64,000 bases of DNA from Solea solea (taxonomy: Eukaryota; Chordata; Actinopteri; Pleuronectiformes; Soleidae): contig NC_081149.1 in NCBI RefSeq assembly GCF_958295425.1, positions 19,954,753-20,018,752 of the forward strand, given 5' to 3'. The translations under genes and the position numbers were made by a program. This document shows, one piece after another, positions 12,332 through 24,260 of this stretch. Numbering within the stretch: position 1 is the stretch's first letter; every line of letters begins with the position of its first letter. The notes below the pieces were generated by a model. That model saw only the letters and a program-made list of their open reading frames with translations, was not told the origin of the DNA and did not search any database.

Positions 12332-12859
12332 CTGAGGGAGACAGAGAAACAAAAATAAACTTACACGAAAGCTCAAAGAGAGTGCAAATCAATGATGTTT
12401 CTTTAAGCCATAGTTCAATTAGAATCGTCTAAAGAGGGAGCAACAACATCACACAAGAAATTCCTCCGACACATCCCTTCTGTTTAGCATGAACGCTGAC
12501 ATGAGATGGCATTTATTTTGCTGTTGATCTAGGTTTTGAGGCTTCGCCATTAAATGAGTGATTTGTTACCAAGATTTACACGAAATGTTAACGATGATGG
12601 TTTGATTACACTATGTTACGGCTGCTGTAAAGATGAGTACCTGTAGCTCAGGGTTTTACGTTGTGTGTCACAGAGTTTGATTTAGGGGGGGGGGAAATCT
12701 GTAGTGTTACCTACAGCAAAGGGCGTGAGGCTGCGGAGACATGGTTGGACATTGTTTTTATATTAACTGACTCATGTCTTAAACCCATTCTGATGATCCA
12801 CACAGCAGTTATATTTCTTCACAGATTCCGCAATCGGTGATATAAAGTAGCAATGATAG

Positions 12860-13140
12860 TACAAAAGTCACAAAATAGACAGTTTTTCTTTGCTTTTTGT
12901 AAATAAAAACGAACAAAAAACGAACAAAGTGAACTTTGAACTGTGACGAACCTTTTGCTCAGGTGTGTTTATATAGTTTGGGAAACTCAGATTGCCTAGG
13001 TTGGGCTGAAAAAAAGGATATAAGACACTCTATATTGCACATTATGAGAGCCTCTTTATATACTGCATGTTTATGGTAATGGTAACTAATGAAAGGGTTA
13101 AATGTTTGTGTATGAAGTTATTTATGTACTGGCAATCCTG
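12860..13140 (+). repeat. Dispersed repeat, copy 1 of an inverted pair
   Basis: The blocks gtgaactttgaac, caggtgtgtttatatagtt, ggatataagacactctat and gtttatggtaatggtaac recur in reverse complement and reversed order at about 49640-49960. The two copies are diverged but collinear, so they are two insertions of one family about 37 kb apart. The family is not identified; it has no coding capacity. Confidence 0.65.
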
Positions 13141-13849
13141 GTAATTAAGCTATTGATCATGTGTGCCTTTTTGTGACTTGGGACTTTGATGGAAAACTTG
13201 TTAAAACTTAAACTCTTTTCACCTCAAACTAATCAAGATTTTTATTTCCACTGACACCAGTATTGACATGACTGCCACGATCCCACAGGGTGTTTTTCAT
13301 TTCCAGCTTTATGATCGCAAAAACAATCGTGTTCATGAAAGCTCTTTCTCAAGATTTGCTAATCGATGTTGTTATATTAACAATTTTTTGAAGTATTGCA
13401 GGAAAAACCCCACAATAAACTTTCCCTCAACTCTACTGCTTTTCAGAAAACTGCAGACAGCAAAGATGATTATAAATGGTAGATGCAGCATATTGCAGCA
13501 TTTGGAAGCTGAAGAGCCAAATGCTCTCCTCAGGATTTGGTTGACATGGGAACAAAGTGTTGATCCTAATGGTCCTCACAAATGATCTTTTCGTAGATCA
13601 AATCAGAAAAAGCATCTGCTTTGGTCTGAGAAACGATTGCATTGCAACATCACAGTTGTCAATATTCACATAACATTGAAGCAAATCTTCTAAAATGTGG
13701 TCTAAAACTATAGTCTGCTCCTACCGACCCCTCTCCTCTTCCTGCTGAGAATGTTGCCTCGAATTATAATGAATTATGTCTCACTATTTGCTGTAAATCT
13801 TGTTATGAAGAGTAACATAAAATGTGAAGAAAATGAGGATTTCAATTTT

Positions 13850-14390
13850 TCACATTTAAGAAGCTGAAAAATCACAGAAACTAGACAATAATCACATTTA
13901 AGAAGCTGAAAAATCACAGAAACTAGACAATATTCACATTTAAGAAGCTGAAAAATCACAGAAACTAGACAATATTCCCGTTTAAGAAGCTGAAAAATCA
14001 CAGAAACTAGACAATATTCACATTTAAGAAGCTGAAAAATCACAGAAACTGGACAATATTCAGGTTTAAGAAGCTGAAAAATCACAGAAACTTGACAATA
14101 TTCACATTTAAGAAGCTGAAAAATCACAGAAACTAGACAATATTCACATTTAAGAAGCTGAAAAATCACAGAAACTAGACAATATTCACATTTAAGAAGC
14201 TGAAAAATCACAGAAACTAGACAATTTTCACATTTAAGAAGCTGAAAAATCACAGAAACTAGACAATATTCAAATCTAAGAACCTGAAAAATCGCAGAAA
14301 CTTGACAATATTCACATTTAAGAAGCTGAAAAATCGCAGAAACTTGACAATATTCACATTTAAGAAGCTGAAAAATCACAGCAACTAGCA
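13850..14390. repeat. 42-bp minisatellite, about 13 copies
   Basis: The unit is cacatttaagaagctg followed by aaaaatcacagaaac and tagacaatatt, 42 bp in total. About 12 full copies plus partial ends lie head to tail, with single-base differences between copies (for example ccgtttaag, aaatctaag). Because 42 is divisible by three, the minus strand stays open for about 205 codons as a 14-residue repeat (VIFQLLKCEYCLVS). That frame has no splice or start support and is treated as an artefact of the repeat. Confidence 0.93.
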
Positions 14391-15002
14391 AATATATATA
14401 AAAAAGGATTAGAAAACACAGTAGTCTACGTACTATACTGAACAGTATGTACTATACTTCATAGTACTCTTATGTTCTTACAAAGACAAGGGATAAAAGC
14501 AGTTGAAGAACGCAGAGCCGATGCTCGAAAAAGTTTCAAATAGCATCTTAAATTGTAAAACCCTCCAGGCTCTGAAGAAACAAGGTCAGGCCAGGATTAT
14601 TACCTCACTGCTCAAAAATGTCATCTCGCTCGAATTATAAAACTGAAACCGCTGCCACAGGAGAGTACGAGCACACACACACACACACACACACGCACGC
14701 ACACACGTATCAACACAAACACAGAAACGCTTCCACCAGCCACATAAAGACTGAGACGCATCAGTAAGAATCAAGCGAGGGGATAATGGGAGAGTGCGGC
14801 ACATAGAGCGGGTGAGGGAGGGAGAGAGCCAGAGAGCGAGGGATGTGACACCAGCTCTGACTGATTGAATTAGAAATAGATCTTCACGTCCCCATGTAAT
14901 TGATATGCACGCTGTGTGTGTGTGTTGTCAATTTTATATGTGTCGCTGCTGCATGTGTGTAAAATGTGGGCTGTTATCGTCTTATGTGAACCTCACCACC
15001 TG

Positions 15003-15049
15003 CTCACTCACTCACTCACTCACTCACTCACTCACTCACTCACTCACTC
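15003..15049. repeat. (ACTC)n tetranucleotide microsatellite
   Basis: Nearly 12 uninterrupted tetranucleotide units are followed shortly by a GA-rich run. The complementary motif recurs as (GAGT)n at 31311-31342. Confidence 0.95.
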
Positions 15050-15780
15050 TGCAAGGCAAAGAGAGAGAGAGAGGGTAAAAAATGAACCAATTGATTGATT
15101 TTTTGTCCAATTATTTAAAAAAACAGCTGTTAACATGTGGTAATCAGTGTTTGTTCAGTTAGCATCAGTTGTCCATTGTGTGCTTTTGTAAAATCATGGT
15201 GGTCCAAGAAAAACAACAGACAATCAGGTGGAAATTATATAATATAAATACATATATAAGTATATTTATTGTATTTTCAATTTCTGCCAAATAAAAACTA
15301 TTTTACCTATATGTGTCACACTGGAAAACCCTTCAAACATACTTTTATCATTCTGCATAAATTTAACTTGTGCCTTAGCTTTGAGAATGCTTTATATAAA
15401 TACTAATAATAATAATTAGTAGTAGTGGTACTATTTTGACCTGATATGGCATTATGTGAGAACCTTTTTCTTTCTTTCATGTTTCTCGCATGCATAAAAA
15501 TAATCCGACTCATGTTTCAGACGCCGTGACAATGGTCAGCTAAAGTGTAAGTGATCTTCGCTTCGGCGGACACACTTCGATTTGAATTTGAATGCATTTT
15601 GCTAATTCACATGACAGTCGCTTTGAGAGTATTGGCAATATTTCTTGTTGGAACATTGTTGAGATGTCAACTTCATTAACTAAAAAGGTAAATATGGTGA
15701 AGGAAGCTGAGACTTATTTACATTTCAAGTCATGCTTCAAATGTAAATAACTTGCATATTTACCCCACCCCCCCTCCCCC

Positions 15781-15895
15781 AACTGTCCAGGGTGTGATCC
15801 CAACTATCACTCTATGTCAGCTGAGATTGGCACAGCTCCCCCCGCGACCCTCATGTAGAGGATAAAGCGGTAGAAGATGGATGGACGGATTTACT
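15781..15895 (+). repeat. Retroposon 3' tail of the ggatggatgga type
   Basis: The sequence includes gtccagggtgtgatccc, tatgtcagctgagattggc, cctcatgtagaggataaagc and ggtagaagatggatggacgg. This is the 3' end of a very common fish retroposon, proposed to be LINE-mobilised. It is truncated at its 5' side. Related pieces in this window are at 19085-19255, 26470-26640, 26899-26975, 39905-40110, 44690-44985 and 59395-59560. Confidence 0.7.
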
Positions 15896-16539
15896 CTCCC
15901 CCCTTCATCTCCTCTAACTTACATGACATGGCCGCCTCTGTTGAATACTTAAGTACTGTACATCAACTTGCTGCTGCACAGCAGCATCCATACACTCACT
16001 CAGCCTTCAAACAAAAACAATGCACTGAAAGACTCTAAAAAGCTCCATAGCTAAAGCAGTTCCTCTCTGGTTTTTATTTGTGTTTCCATTTTGAGCACAT
16101 AAAAAATATCAGGTTCAGTATTAGCTTGTTTTTATGTGTGATTCAGGAAGCATATGAACACTCGGAGAGAAAGAGTGGGGAAAAAAAGTCTTCCCTTTTC
16201 TCTGTGTTCTTGAATAAATTCACTCTGAATGTCCTACATTTTTCCCGCTTTGTTTATGTTGTGTGAGTGTGCATGTTCCTTCATTGTGCCACAGTATAGA
16301 CGTCTCAGAGGAGAGGAGCGGCACTTCCATACGAATTCAAAGTCATGTTTATTCATGTGGGGAGAAAGGGAGAGGGGGGGGGGAAAGGTATATGAATAAA
16401 CTCACAAAGTATGTTTGTGCGTGTCCAATGTGTCTATCACTGCTTGGGTGAGGGAAAGCATGTTTGCCTAGATTTGCGCTTGCGCTCTCCTGCCAGCATG
16501 CATTTGTTTTTTTGATTGTATGCATGCGCTTGCAAGCAT

Positions 16540-16542
<3 letters not shown>

Positions 16543-16577
<35 letters not shown>

Positions 16578-16720
16578 TGTGTGTGTGTTTGTGTGTGTTT
16601 GCAGGCAGGCAGAAGAGCACCGCTGGGTGATGGCCTAATTCAGCAGGGCTCAACATCAAAGGCTGACTGCTTCAAGGGCTTCAGCCAGCCTTTACTCTGA
16701 CATGACTACTGTCACACACA

Positions 16721-16788
<68 letters not shown>
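16543..16788. repeat. Paired TG and CA microsatellites
   Basis: A TG-rich tract (about 16543-16600) is followed, after about 110 bp, by a long CA tract (16712-16788, nearly 40 units) and a GA-rich run. The CA tract is the longest dinucleotide run in the window. Transcribed together, the two tracts could pair as an inverted repeat. Confidence 0.9.
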
Positions 16789-16791
<3 letters not shown>

Positions 16792-17384
16792 AGACAGAGA
16801 GAGAGAGATGGAGAAAGAGGAATGAAAGAAAAAGAATGCAGGAGGACAAAGCGGCGTGGGCAGTAGAGAGGGAGAACGAGAAGGGAAATCTGTATAAAGC
16901 ATCAAACAACAACTCAACACTTACTAATAACTAATGCGTCTACTTTAAGCTCCTCTGTTTGATCCATTGAGCGTTAAACTACTACAGTCCCACATAACCT
17001 CACAGGCCGACACAGGACAAACAGCCGAGTGGAGTAGACTATACGTCGTATCATTTCATACAACTGCACCACTGAAAACTCTCTGGTCAACAAAAGAATA
17101 ATCTGTTTCTAAAGTAGTGTGTCAGCTGATTATGAGGCTGGTCTGCATGTTGGCCTGCATGCAGATTAACCTATTAGAGCAGAAGCTACAAAATATCTCT
17201 CTATCTTTCTCTCGCATGCACACCACATCCAACCTGTATAATGTGAAGACCTTGACTACTTTGTTATTGTACACGTGTCTGTACTTAACTTTGTTATTTA
17301 TATTTCTAGCAACTTTTACTTTCTTCTTTCTATCTTTGTTACTCGTTACTACCAAATCAAATCAGAAAAAGAAGAGATGGTAAT

Positions 17385-17590
17385 GGTCTGTATTTATATA
17401 GAGCTTTTCTAGTCTTGATGAGCTGTTTTACACTATAGTTTTGCCATTCACCCATTCACACGCTGCAACATGGGGTTAAGTGTTTTTGCTCAAGGACACA
17501 TATAGACCAGCAGAGCCAGGAATTGAACCCACAACCTTACAATTGAAAGTCAACTCACCCAACCACTTAGCGACCATGGCTCAATCCTTA
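17385..17590 (+). repeat. SINE-like teleost repeat (atatagagcttttctagtc type)
   Basis: The order of motifs matches a widespread fish repeat: tatttatatagagctttt, ttttgccattcacccattc, ggggttaagtgtttttgct, caaggacaca, and attgaacccacaacctt. No intact tRNA-like promoter boxes were recognised. Boundaries are approximate. Confidence 0.65.
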
Positions 17591-18589
17591 AGTACAGTAA
17601 ATGTCATATACTATACAAGACTATTACTTAAGTAGTATTATAAAAAGTGACTTCATTTTTTATTATCAAGGCTAAGTCTTCACTTCAATAAAATCTTTCA
17701 TCTCAACTCATCACTGACTCTCTCCGTGACAGTCCTCACCCAGGAATAAGTGAGGTAACTGCAGCATGTTATGTGATGCTACATGTCTTTGCATGTTAAA
17801 GCTCTCAGTGGGTGGACTGTGTGTGTGACATATGGGCCTCCTTCATTAATATCTGTCTCTCAGTGTGGTACAGTGCACGCCAACATTGGTTTGAGGTGTT
17901 GTGGAGAATAACACGCTGCAGACCCTGCACATCACGCTAACAGCACATTTACAGTAGGAGCAGATGCTGCCAGGCAGAACTCGTCTGTTTTCTCTCTGCT
18001 TTCCACCTCACCTCACCTGTGTCACCCCTCACCTCCCCCAATCACCTGTGTTGACATAAAGTACATAATATGGTGTATAGTGAATATTTTGACTAGATCT
18101 CCGTGTCACAACAAGAATCAGACATGGCTTACAAAGGCCCTTTTTTAATGAAAAAAAAATGGTTATTCAATAAATCATGCGTCACGTGGAGGGTTTGAAA
18201 CCTTTGAAAAATCTTTTAAGGACAAATGTAGAGGAGGTTTTATTTGTAATAGCACTTTTTAGTGGGACAATGTTTGGTAAATCACTTTAAACACTCAGTA
18301 GTTGCTATAGTAATTTAATGCTAACACACATATTAAGAAAGATGGATGAAATGACAATATAGACCTGGATTACCTGCTCATTTTATGTTTGTTTGTGTTA
18401 AACTGTGTCATTTCAGTGAAGTGACGCCAAAGTGTCCCACGTTCCCTCCTCACTCTCTCTTTTCCCAGGATGACACCATTATTTCCAGCCTTTACCTCAC
18501 ACGTTGAACTTTTACTCCACGTCTGCTCAGCACTTTACACAAGTCAGTGAGCACAAACACATACAGTATGCAAGAATGATATAATCTGG

Positions 18590-18720
18590 CAACGTCTCCA
18601 TTTCCATTTAATATGGTTGGAGAGATGCAAAAATCTCCATCTCCATGAAGACTACTGGTTCTGACAAGGTCAGTGTTCATGCCAGAGAAGGTCCTAGAGA
18701 GTTAACAAATAAAGGAACAC
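18590..18720 (-). repeat. TG-linked repeat (aggaccttttctgg family), antisense copy
   Basis: On the minus strand it reads aggaccttctctggcat, gaacactgaccttgtcag and ccagtagtcttcatggaga, the same order as the plus-strand copies at 22405, 31358 and 34165. The copy is truncated. Confidence 0.65.
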
Positions 18721-19004
18721 ACATGCATGTGTCTTACTATGTTGTGGCGAAAAGGTTAAAAATGCTTAGTGTACTTTTATTACATGTATTACCTTCCAAG
18801 GAAAAACACTAACTTACAAAGTCCATATAGAGACAGTTGAAAAGATGGAGGGAGTAAAAGTCAATGAAATGAAAAATATGAACAGATGAAGTCCACTCAA
18901 CAGCTCAGAATGTCCCTAGGTTTGCATGTTTCCATCTATCAACTGGTTCCAGCACCATGGACAGAACAATTGAGTGTTTTCAGGACCATGGACAGCGCCG
19001 TTTG

Positions 19005-19044
19005 CCATTCAGTCAACTATTAGGGGTAATAGTTGACTGAATGG
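19005..19044. repeat. Perfect 18-bp inverted repeat with a 4-base loop
   Basis: The left arm ccattcagtcaactatta (19005-19022) is followed by gggg and an exact reverse complement (19027-19044). The stem would fold in DNA or RNA of either strand. There is no T run on either side, so it is not a terminator; its origin is unclear. Confidence 0.9.
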
Positions 19045-19084
19045 GGACACATACGTAGAGAGACACAGAACATGTGAAAAAGGT

Positions 19085-19255
19085 TGTGACCATCCATCAA
19101 TCCATCCATCTTCTTCACACTCACACCTATGATTAATTTAGAGTGTCCAATTTGCCTAATCTACATGTTTTTGGACGTGGGAGGAACTGGAGAACTTGGA
19201 GAAAACCTATGCACACACACGGAGAACATGAAAACTCCATGCATAAAGACTCTTG
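19085..19255 (-). repeat. Antisense retroposon tail of the ggatggatgga type
   Basis: It begins catccatcaatccatccatc and continues with tttagagtgtccaatttgcc, tttttggacgtgggaggaac and ggagaacatgaaaactcc, the reverse orientation of the family seen at 15781. The middle part is missing. Confidence 0.65.
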
Positions 19256-20289
19256 TTAAATTGTGACCAGATTATTACTTAAAATACAGTAGGTAAAGCA
19301 CACTAGTTCCACATGTATGTAAATGTCAAACTGTACATCCAGTCTGATTTATAACGATGTGACACATTGAAGAATTATGTTAAAAACTGATTAAAACATT
19401 TTCATTCTATCATTTACACACACATACAGTTGTAGTTGTAACGAGTGAGCGATTTTTCCTTGTCATCATATGAGTGCAGGAGGACGAGTGAGTGGGCGAG
19501 TGTGTCGTTTGTGTGTGTGTGTGTGTGTGTTATGTAACAGTGGAGTGAATTCTATACCTACAAAGAGCAGCTCTAACTCTGATTGGCATCTTTTGTCCTA
19601 CAATCCTCCCTTAAAGTCACCATGACTCATTGTCTCTCTCTCTCTCTCTTCCTCCACTAATTTATGTCTAATGTGTATTCCAGAAACAACATAGTGAACG
19701 CCAGTCAGCACTTCTAAACTTCTGAGGATTCAATTGTTCAAAACAGGTCATTCGACTGCACAGTCATCCAAAACTCACTCTCTAACAAAAAAGACATTCG
19801 CTGGTGTATTTATTTCTTTATTTTTGTGTCTGTGAACAATATTGTATCTCTCTGTGTGTGTCACATCAGCCCATGTTCACTATGTGTGTGTCTGTGTGTT
19901 GTGACCCCCAGGTCCCTTTAACAGCTGTGGAAAAACAAAGATTCCATGTGTTTTAGGGCAGATGCAACACTCATAATTAGAGAAGGAGAAGCAGAATTCA
20001 TCTTTATTATATTGTTAATGATATTCTGTGAATTATGTGTCCTTTGTTGGCAGTTTGTTGTCTCCGCAGCTGTTGTAGCACTTACGCGACACAAACATAT
20101 CCTGTGGGGACAATTTGATTCGATTGGACTCATTTGATCTGATTTGAGTCTCATACAGTAGCTCATTCATCTGCAGAAATCTAGAGATTCTCCAAATCGA
20201 CCAATAAAACCGATATCTGGGCTTTTGGGTGTAAAAGAGTGGTGGCTGTGAGTGACATCATGTGGAAGGTAGTGAGGGTAAAATGTTCT

Positions 20290-20510
20290 GACTTATTGTC
20301 TACCGCTTTATCCTTCACATGAGGGTCGCTGGTGGTCTTGAGATTGGTTCTGGGAACCAAAAGGGTTTGTATGAAGCTGATATGACGGTTGTGAAAAAGT
20401 AATGTTACGGGAACATTCTGGGAACCTTAACAAGTTAGGGGAATGTTAGGAAACTTTCCATAGTATCCACAGGAGAACCTGGCGGGGGAACCTTCAGGGA
20501 ACGTGTTTTG
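20290..20510. repeat. Retroposon scrap plus gggaacc-rich repeat
   Basis: A short piece of the antisense ctaccgctttatcc family (20298-20330) is followed by a stretch with repeated gggaac units (gggaacattctgggaacctt, gggggaaccttcagggaac). This resembles a common fish MITE, but its ends could not be defined. Confidence 0.45.
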
Positions 20511-20854
20511 ACATCCTCAAGACCCAATAAGATCAAATCCTTCCCCTTGGATTACCATCACAACATCTACAGACATTACTCACACACATCCAACCAGATA
20601 CAACAATACTGTGTCTCCTCAAAATCCTCAAACATTCCCTGGTAATGCCGCTCTTTTAAAGAAACTGATTTTCTATGACGGCCTCATTTGTTTTTTAACC
20701 CTTCCACCGACTTCCTCTGACACTCTGTGAAGAGTAGAGACCTCTACAGTATAAAACAAATGAATAAAATATAATAATATTATATTCTGTGGCTCTGGAT
20801 AGCTGTAATTCCCATTCGTCTAGATACATGTGTGTGTTTGTGTCATGACACACA

Positions 20855-20892
<38 letters not shown>

Positions 20893-21709
20893 TTCTGCCT
20901 GTACCAATGAATTATTGAGTTATTCTGGGTGTTGAACACTTTACTTTCATGTATCTCCGTATAGCTTTACTCAAAGACCTTCAACAAGAGGCTGAAAACA
21001 TGCCGACAGCCACATTTCCGCCACGCTGCACGAGCCTCATCGCTAAAATCCTCTGTTAACGCTCACCTCTGTTGGTCCACTTGAGTAAATTGAGATGTAG
21101 GAAGATGTGAGGTGATAGAAAAAGTGTGAGTCACCTGCAGTTAACACCGTGTTTACTCGGAGCAATCAGCTAAATGAACCGCAGCGAGCAGCGCAGAGAA
21201 CTGCTTTGAACTTTCACACTCTAAAACAGCCGGCTTTTCCTCGTTTCCGGAGGTTTTGTTCAGCTCGACAATGGAGCTGCAGGCACTAACCTTTTCATCA
21301 TTCAATTCTAATGAAAACCCTTTTTTTAAACTTGATTAATAGCTTTTACTTATGTCTGATTCCACACTCAACCTCATTTTACCCTTCCATTGTGTCTCTT
21401 TTTTGTGTGTGTGTGTGCGCGCATACTTTTTATTTTATTCTTCCGTGATCTTTTGTACTCACAAGTATGAATCACAGCCAGTGTCAGGTCTGATAAAGAA
21501 AATCTACGGCCTATTTTCTGCTCATCCAGAAGCCCATTTACGGCGCAGCCCGCGGCTAATGTCGTACCCCTAATAGAGGTGAGGGGAAAAATGAGTTGAT
21601 ACATATTGCATTTAATCCCTTAATCTCATTTTTGACATGTTTTTGTCACTGTTGGGGCAACATTTCTTTTCACTGATTTAAGCCCCATCCAAGGACCCTT
21701 ACATTATTA

Positions 21710-21832
21710 AACATATATATATATATATATATACACATACACATATATATATATATATATATATGTATACATACATATACATATACATATATATGTACAT
21801 ATATATATATATATACATATATATATATTACA
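21710..21832. repeat. (TA)n-rich tract with CA interruptions
   Basis: Several TA runs are interrupted by acatacacat and gtatacatacatatac over about 120 bp. The sequence is self-complementary throughout, so it is prone to forming hairpins. Similar TA tracts lie at 3093-3145, 59290-59350 and 61194-61246. Confidence 0.9.
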
Positions 21833-22404
21833 GCTCATGCAGACTGAATTGGAAGTTCTTTTGATTATTTCGCGTCATGGGCGTAAATAACAGAACGGGT
21901 GAATGCTTTTTGAATGTCAGCAGGTGTTAGAGCGATGACAAAAAGTATTAAATGTTATCGTTTGATGTGCGGTAGAGTAGAGTGTGTGTGTGTGTGTGTG
22001 CAAAAACAGAGAAGATACATCAGCCTGCAGCTGTTGCTTGTAAATGAGTGTTAAATAAATGACACGAATGGTCAAGGTCAGTGAAAACACACACACACAC
22101 ACACACACAAAAATAATTTGACAAATGGACACCTCTAGGTTGTGTGAAGAAAAGTATCAAGCGTGGATTTAATTATTAATGTATGTATGCATCCAGACAG
22201 GAAGAAAGGGCACAGGGTATGCATATTAGCTTCTTTATGAAATATTACTGAATAGACCTTTGATGCAGCCAAAAGAGATCACAGCATGAGACGAGAGGGG
22301 AGGGAAGTGATACAGAGGAAGAAGGGGAGGGCGGGGAGTCATGAGTAAGTGATACACAAGGAAGAGGAGAGGACTGCACTGTATATAATCGTGTGTGTGT
22401 GTGT

Positions 22405-22663
22405 GTGTGCTTGTATTTGTTATATCTTTAGGGCCTTTTCTAGCATGAACGCTGACCTGTAGTCCTCATGGAGACCAAAATCTGGTCTGAATCTCATTAT
22501 GAGGAGCTGGTCATTTAAGGCTTAGATTTGAAATGTGGTTAGGTTAAGGTTAGAGTTAGAGTTAGAAATAAACTGGTTATGGTTAATGTTAGGGATAATG
22601 CTTTGTTTAGGCTGTCCAAATGAATGGAAATCAATGCAGAGTCCTAAGAAGAATTACTCTGTC

Positions 22664-22665
<2 letters not shown>
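22405..22665 (+). repeat. TG-flanked dispersed repeat, copy C
   Basis: The copy is flanked by (TG)n on both sides (22391-22408 and 22668-22697). Inside are gggccttttctagcatgaac, gtagtcctcatggagacca, a run of ggttaggttaaggttag, and tgaatggaaatcaatgcag with gtcctaagaagaat. The same internal order is found at 31358 and 34165. Confidence 0.7.
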
Positions 22666-22700
<35 letters not shown>

Positions 22701-22828
22701 GTCCATGTTGGATGCCACATTATTACACAAGAGCTGCGTTTGCTCAGTGTCACTTAAATAATCTTGGTTGCTGAAGTGATTGTGATCTCCTCTGATTTAA
22801 TTTGATGTGTAACTCAAATTATAAATGA

Positions 22829-22863
<35 letters not shown>

Positions 22864-23511
22864 TGGTCTGGAGTGGATGTTGTTATCTAGAGTTAAGTTA
22901 CCCTCTACTTCTTAGCAGGATGCAAGAGCACACACACGCACGCATGCACATGCACACTCATATCTAGGTGTGATGTGTCCTGATTTAGTTGGAGCGGAGT
23001 GACAGGGTGAAGTGTAAGGGTTAACTCGCCCTTCAAAAGGAGATGTTTCAGGGTCACACTTCAATCGCAGAGGTATGACTTCACAGGAACTAATGTTACA
23101 ATTTGTCTTGTCTGTTTGAAGGGGAATCCCAAGACTTTTATTCAGACATAAAAGGCTACAGCTAATGTGGAACTATTAAAAAAGAAAAGAAGAAGCATCC
23201 ATCTCAAAAGCTGTAAATAATGCAGAGTCTTCACATGTAATTGTGTTTGAGTTTTATGAGTATAACGTGATGATGGCAACTCCCAGAGTGAAGGTCAGGA
23301 GGACAGTGATGCTGTGGGGGAGAGAGGGTGGCGTTCTGTTTGTATGCAAATGTTTTTTGGTTTTTTTTGTGTGATCAATGGCTACACTCACTGTGATGTA
23401 ATTACAGCCAGGAGGTAAAAAGAAAATGTTTTGCATTCACAAAACTTCAAGGGACAACTCAGCAGTGGCACGAAGCCACTTCTAGACTTGATTTACTTAG
23501 TGGCGTGTGGT

Positions 23512-23552
23512 GTGTGCGTGTGCGTGTGCGTGTGCGTGTGCGTGCGTGCGTC
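23512..23552. repeat. (GTGTGC)n-type compound microsatellite
   Basis: Alternating gtgtgc units followed by gtgcgtgcgtgcgt form about 40 bp of purine-pyrimidine alternation rich in CpG. Such tracts can take the Z-DNA form. Confidence 0.9.
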
Positions 23553-23684
23553 CTTTCACTGCAGATGCCTCCTGACTAATTGTTCCAGGCCTGTAATGTG
23601 ATTGTAGTGGTGATACGAGCCTGACAACTCTCTCTGTAAGCACAAAGGCGCACACACCTCATTATGGTAATACCCCAGTGTGTG

Positions 23685-23885
23685 TTCGCTTGTTTGTATA
23701 TCTTAGTGAGGACATTTGGGGCTGATCCTCAGTTTCTGCCACACCTTAAACTGGCTGTTTATTTTTTGGCTGCGCTAGAGGTAGAATTAGGTTAATGGGT
23801 CAGGTTTAGGAATGTAGTTGTGATGGTTACGGTTCGGGTAATTATGTCTATGAGTGTCCTCCACGCTAAGAAACCTGTCTAAAAA
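23685..23885 (+). repeat. Dispersed repeat of the gtgaggacatttggg type
   Basis: Motifs gtgaggacatttgggg, gctgatcctcag, ggtagaattaggttaatggg and gttgtgatggttacggtt run in the same order as the antisense copy at 30600-30790. It lies near TG-rich sequence but forms a separate family from the aggaccttttctgg repeats. Confidence 0.55.
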
Positions 23886-24089
23886 TGTGTACGTGAAGTG
23901 TGTTTAAAGATCAAACACTCTCGGAGGGTGCATGCACACACATATCATAATCGTAATTTCAAACAACACAACGAGCAAACTGCATAAGCTGCAATTTAAT
24001 TTTACTATTTACAGTTAATAATATTGCAAAAGATACAACACAAACAGCCATAGTGATGAGACACACTTTGCTGTTTTCATACAACTTCT

Positions 24090-24260
24090 GTGCAGCGTTG
24101 CCAACTTAGTGACTTTGTCGCTATATTTAGTGTCGTATTCAGACCCCTCTAGCGACTCTTTTTCGGGGAAAAAAAAGAAGAACAAAGCGACTAGTGACAA
24201 ATCTAGCCAGTTTTTCTGGCGTTATGGGAGACTTTTGCAGACTCTGACGTGTCGTTTCAC
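24090..24260 (+). repeat. Dispersed fish repeat with gcgactt/agcgact motifs
   Basis: The segment reads gcgttgccaacttagtgac, tttgtcgctatatttagtg, ctctagcgactctttttc and gcgactagtgacaaatctag. It resembles a common fish transposon-like repeat beginning 'gttgccaac'. No protein is encoded, and the ends are not defined. Confidence 0.5.

Noticed and set aside
13268..13585. 105-codon plus-strand frame near the minisatellite
   Set aside because: No family resemblance; it may be an old repeat of unknown type, but no supporting motif was found.
13774..14391. 205-codon minus-strand open frame of VIFQLLKCEYCLVS repeats
   Set aside because: It follows from a 42-bp tandem repeat whose period is divisible by three; there is no start context, splice support or family match.
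16681..16920. Minus-strand frames rich in CVCVCV and similar frames with THTHTH elsewhere
   Set aside because: They are translations of CA/TG microsatellites.
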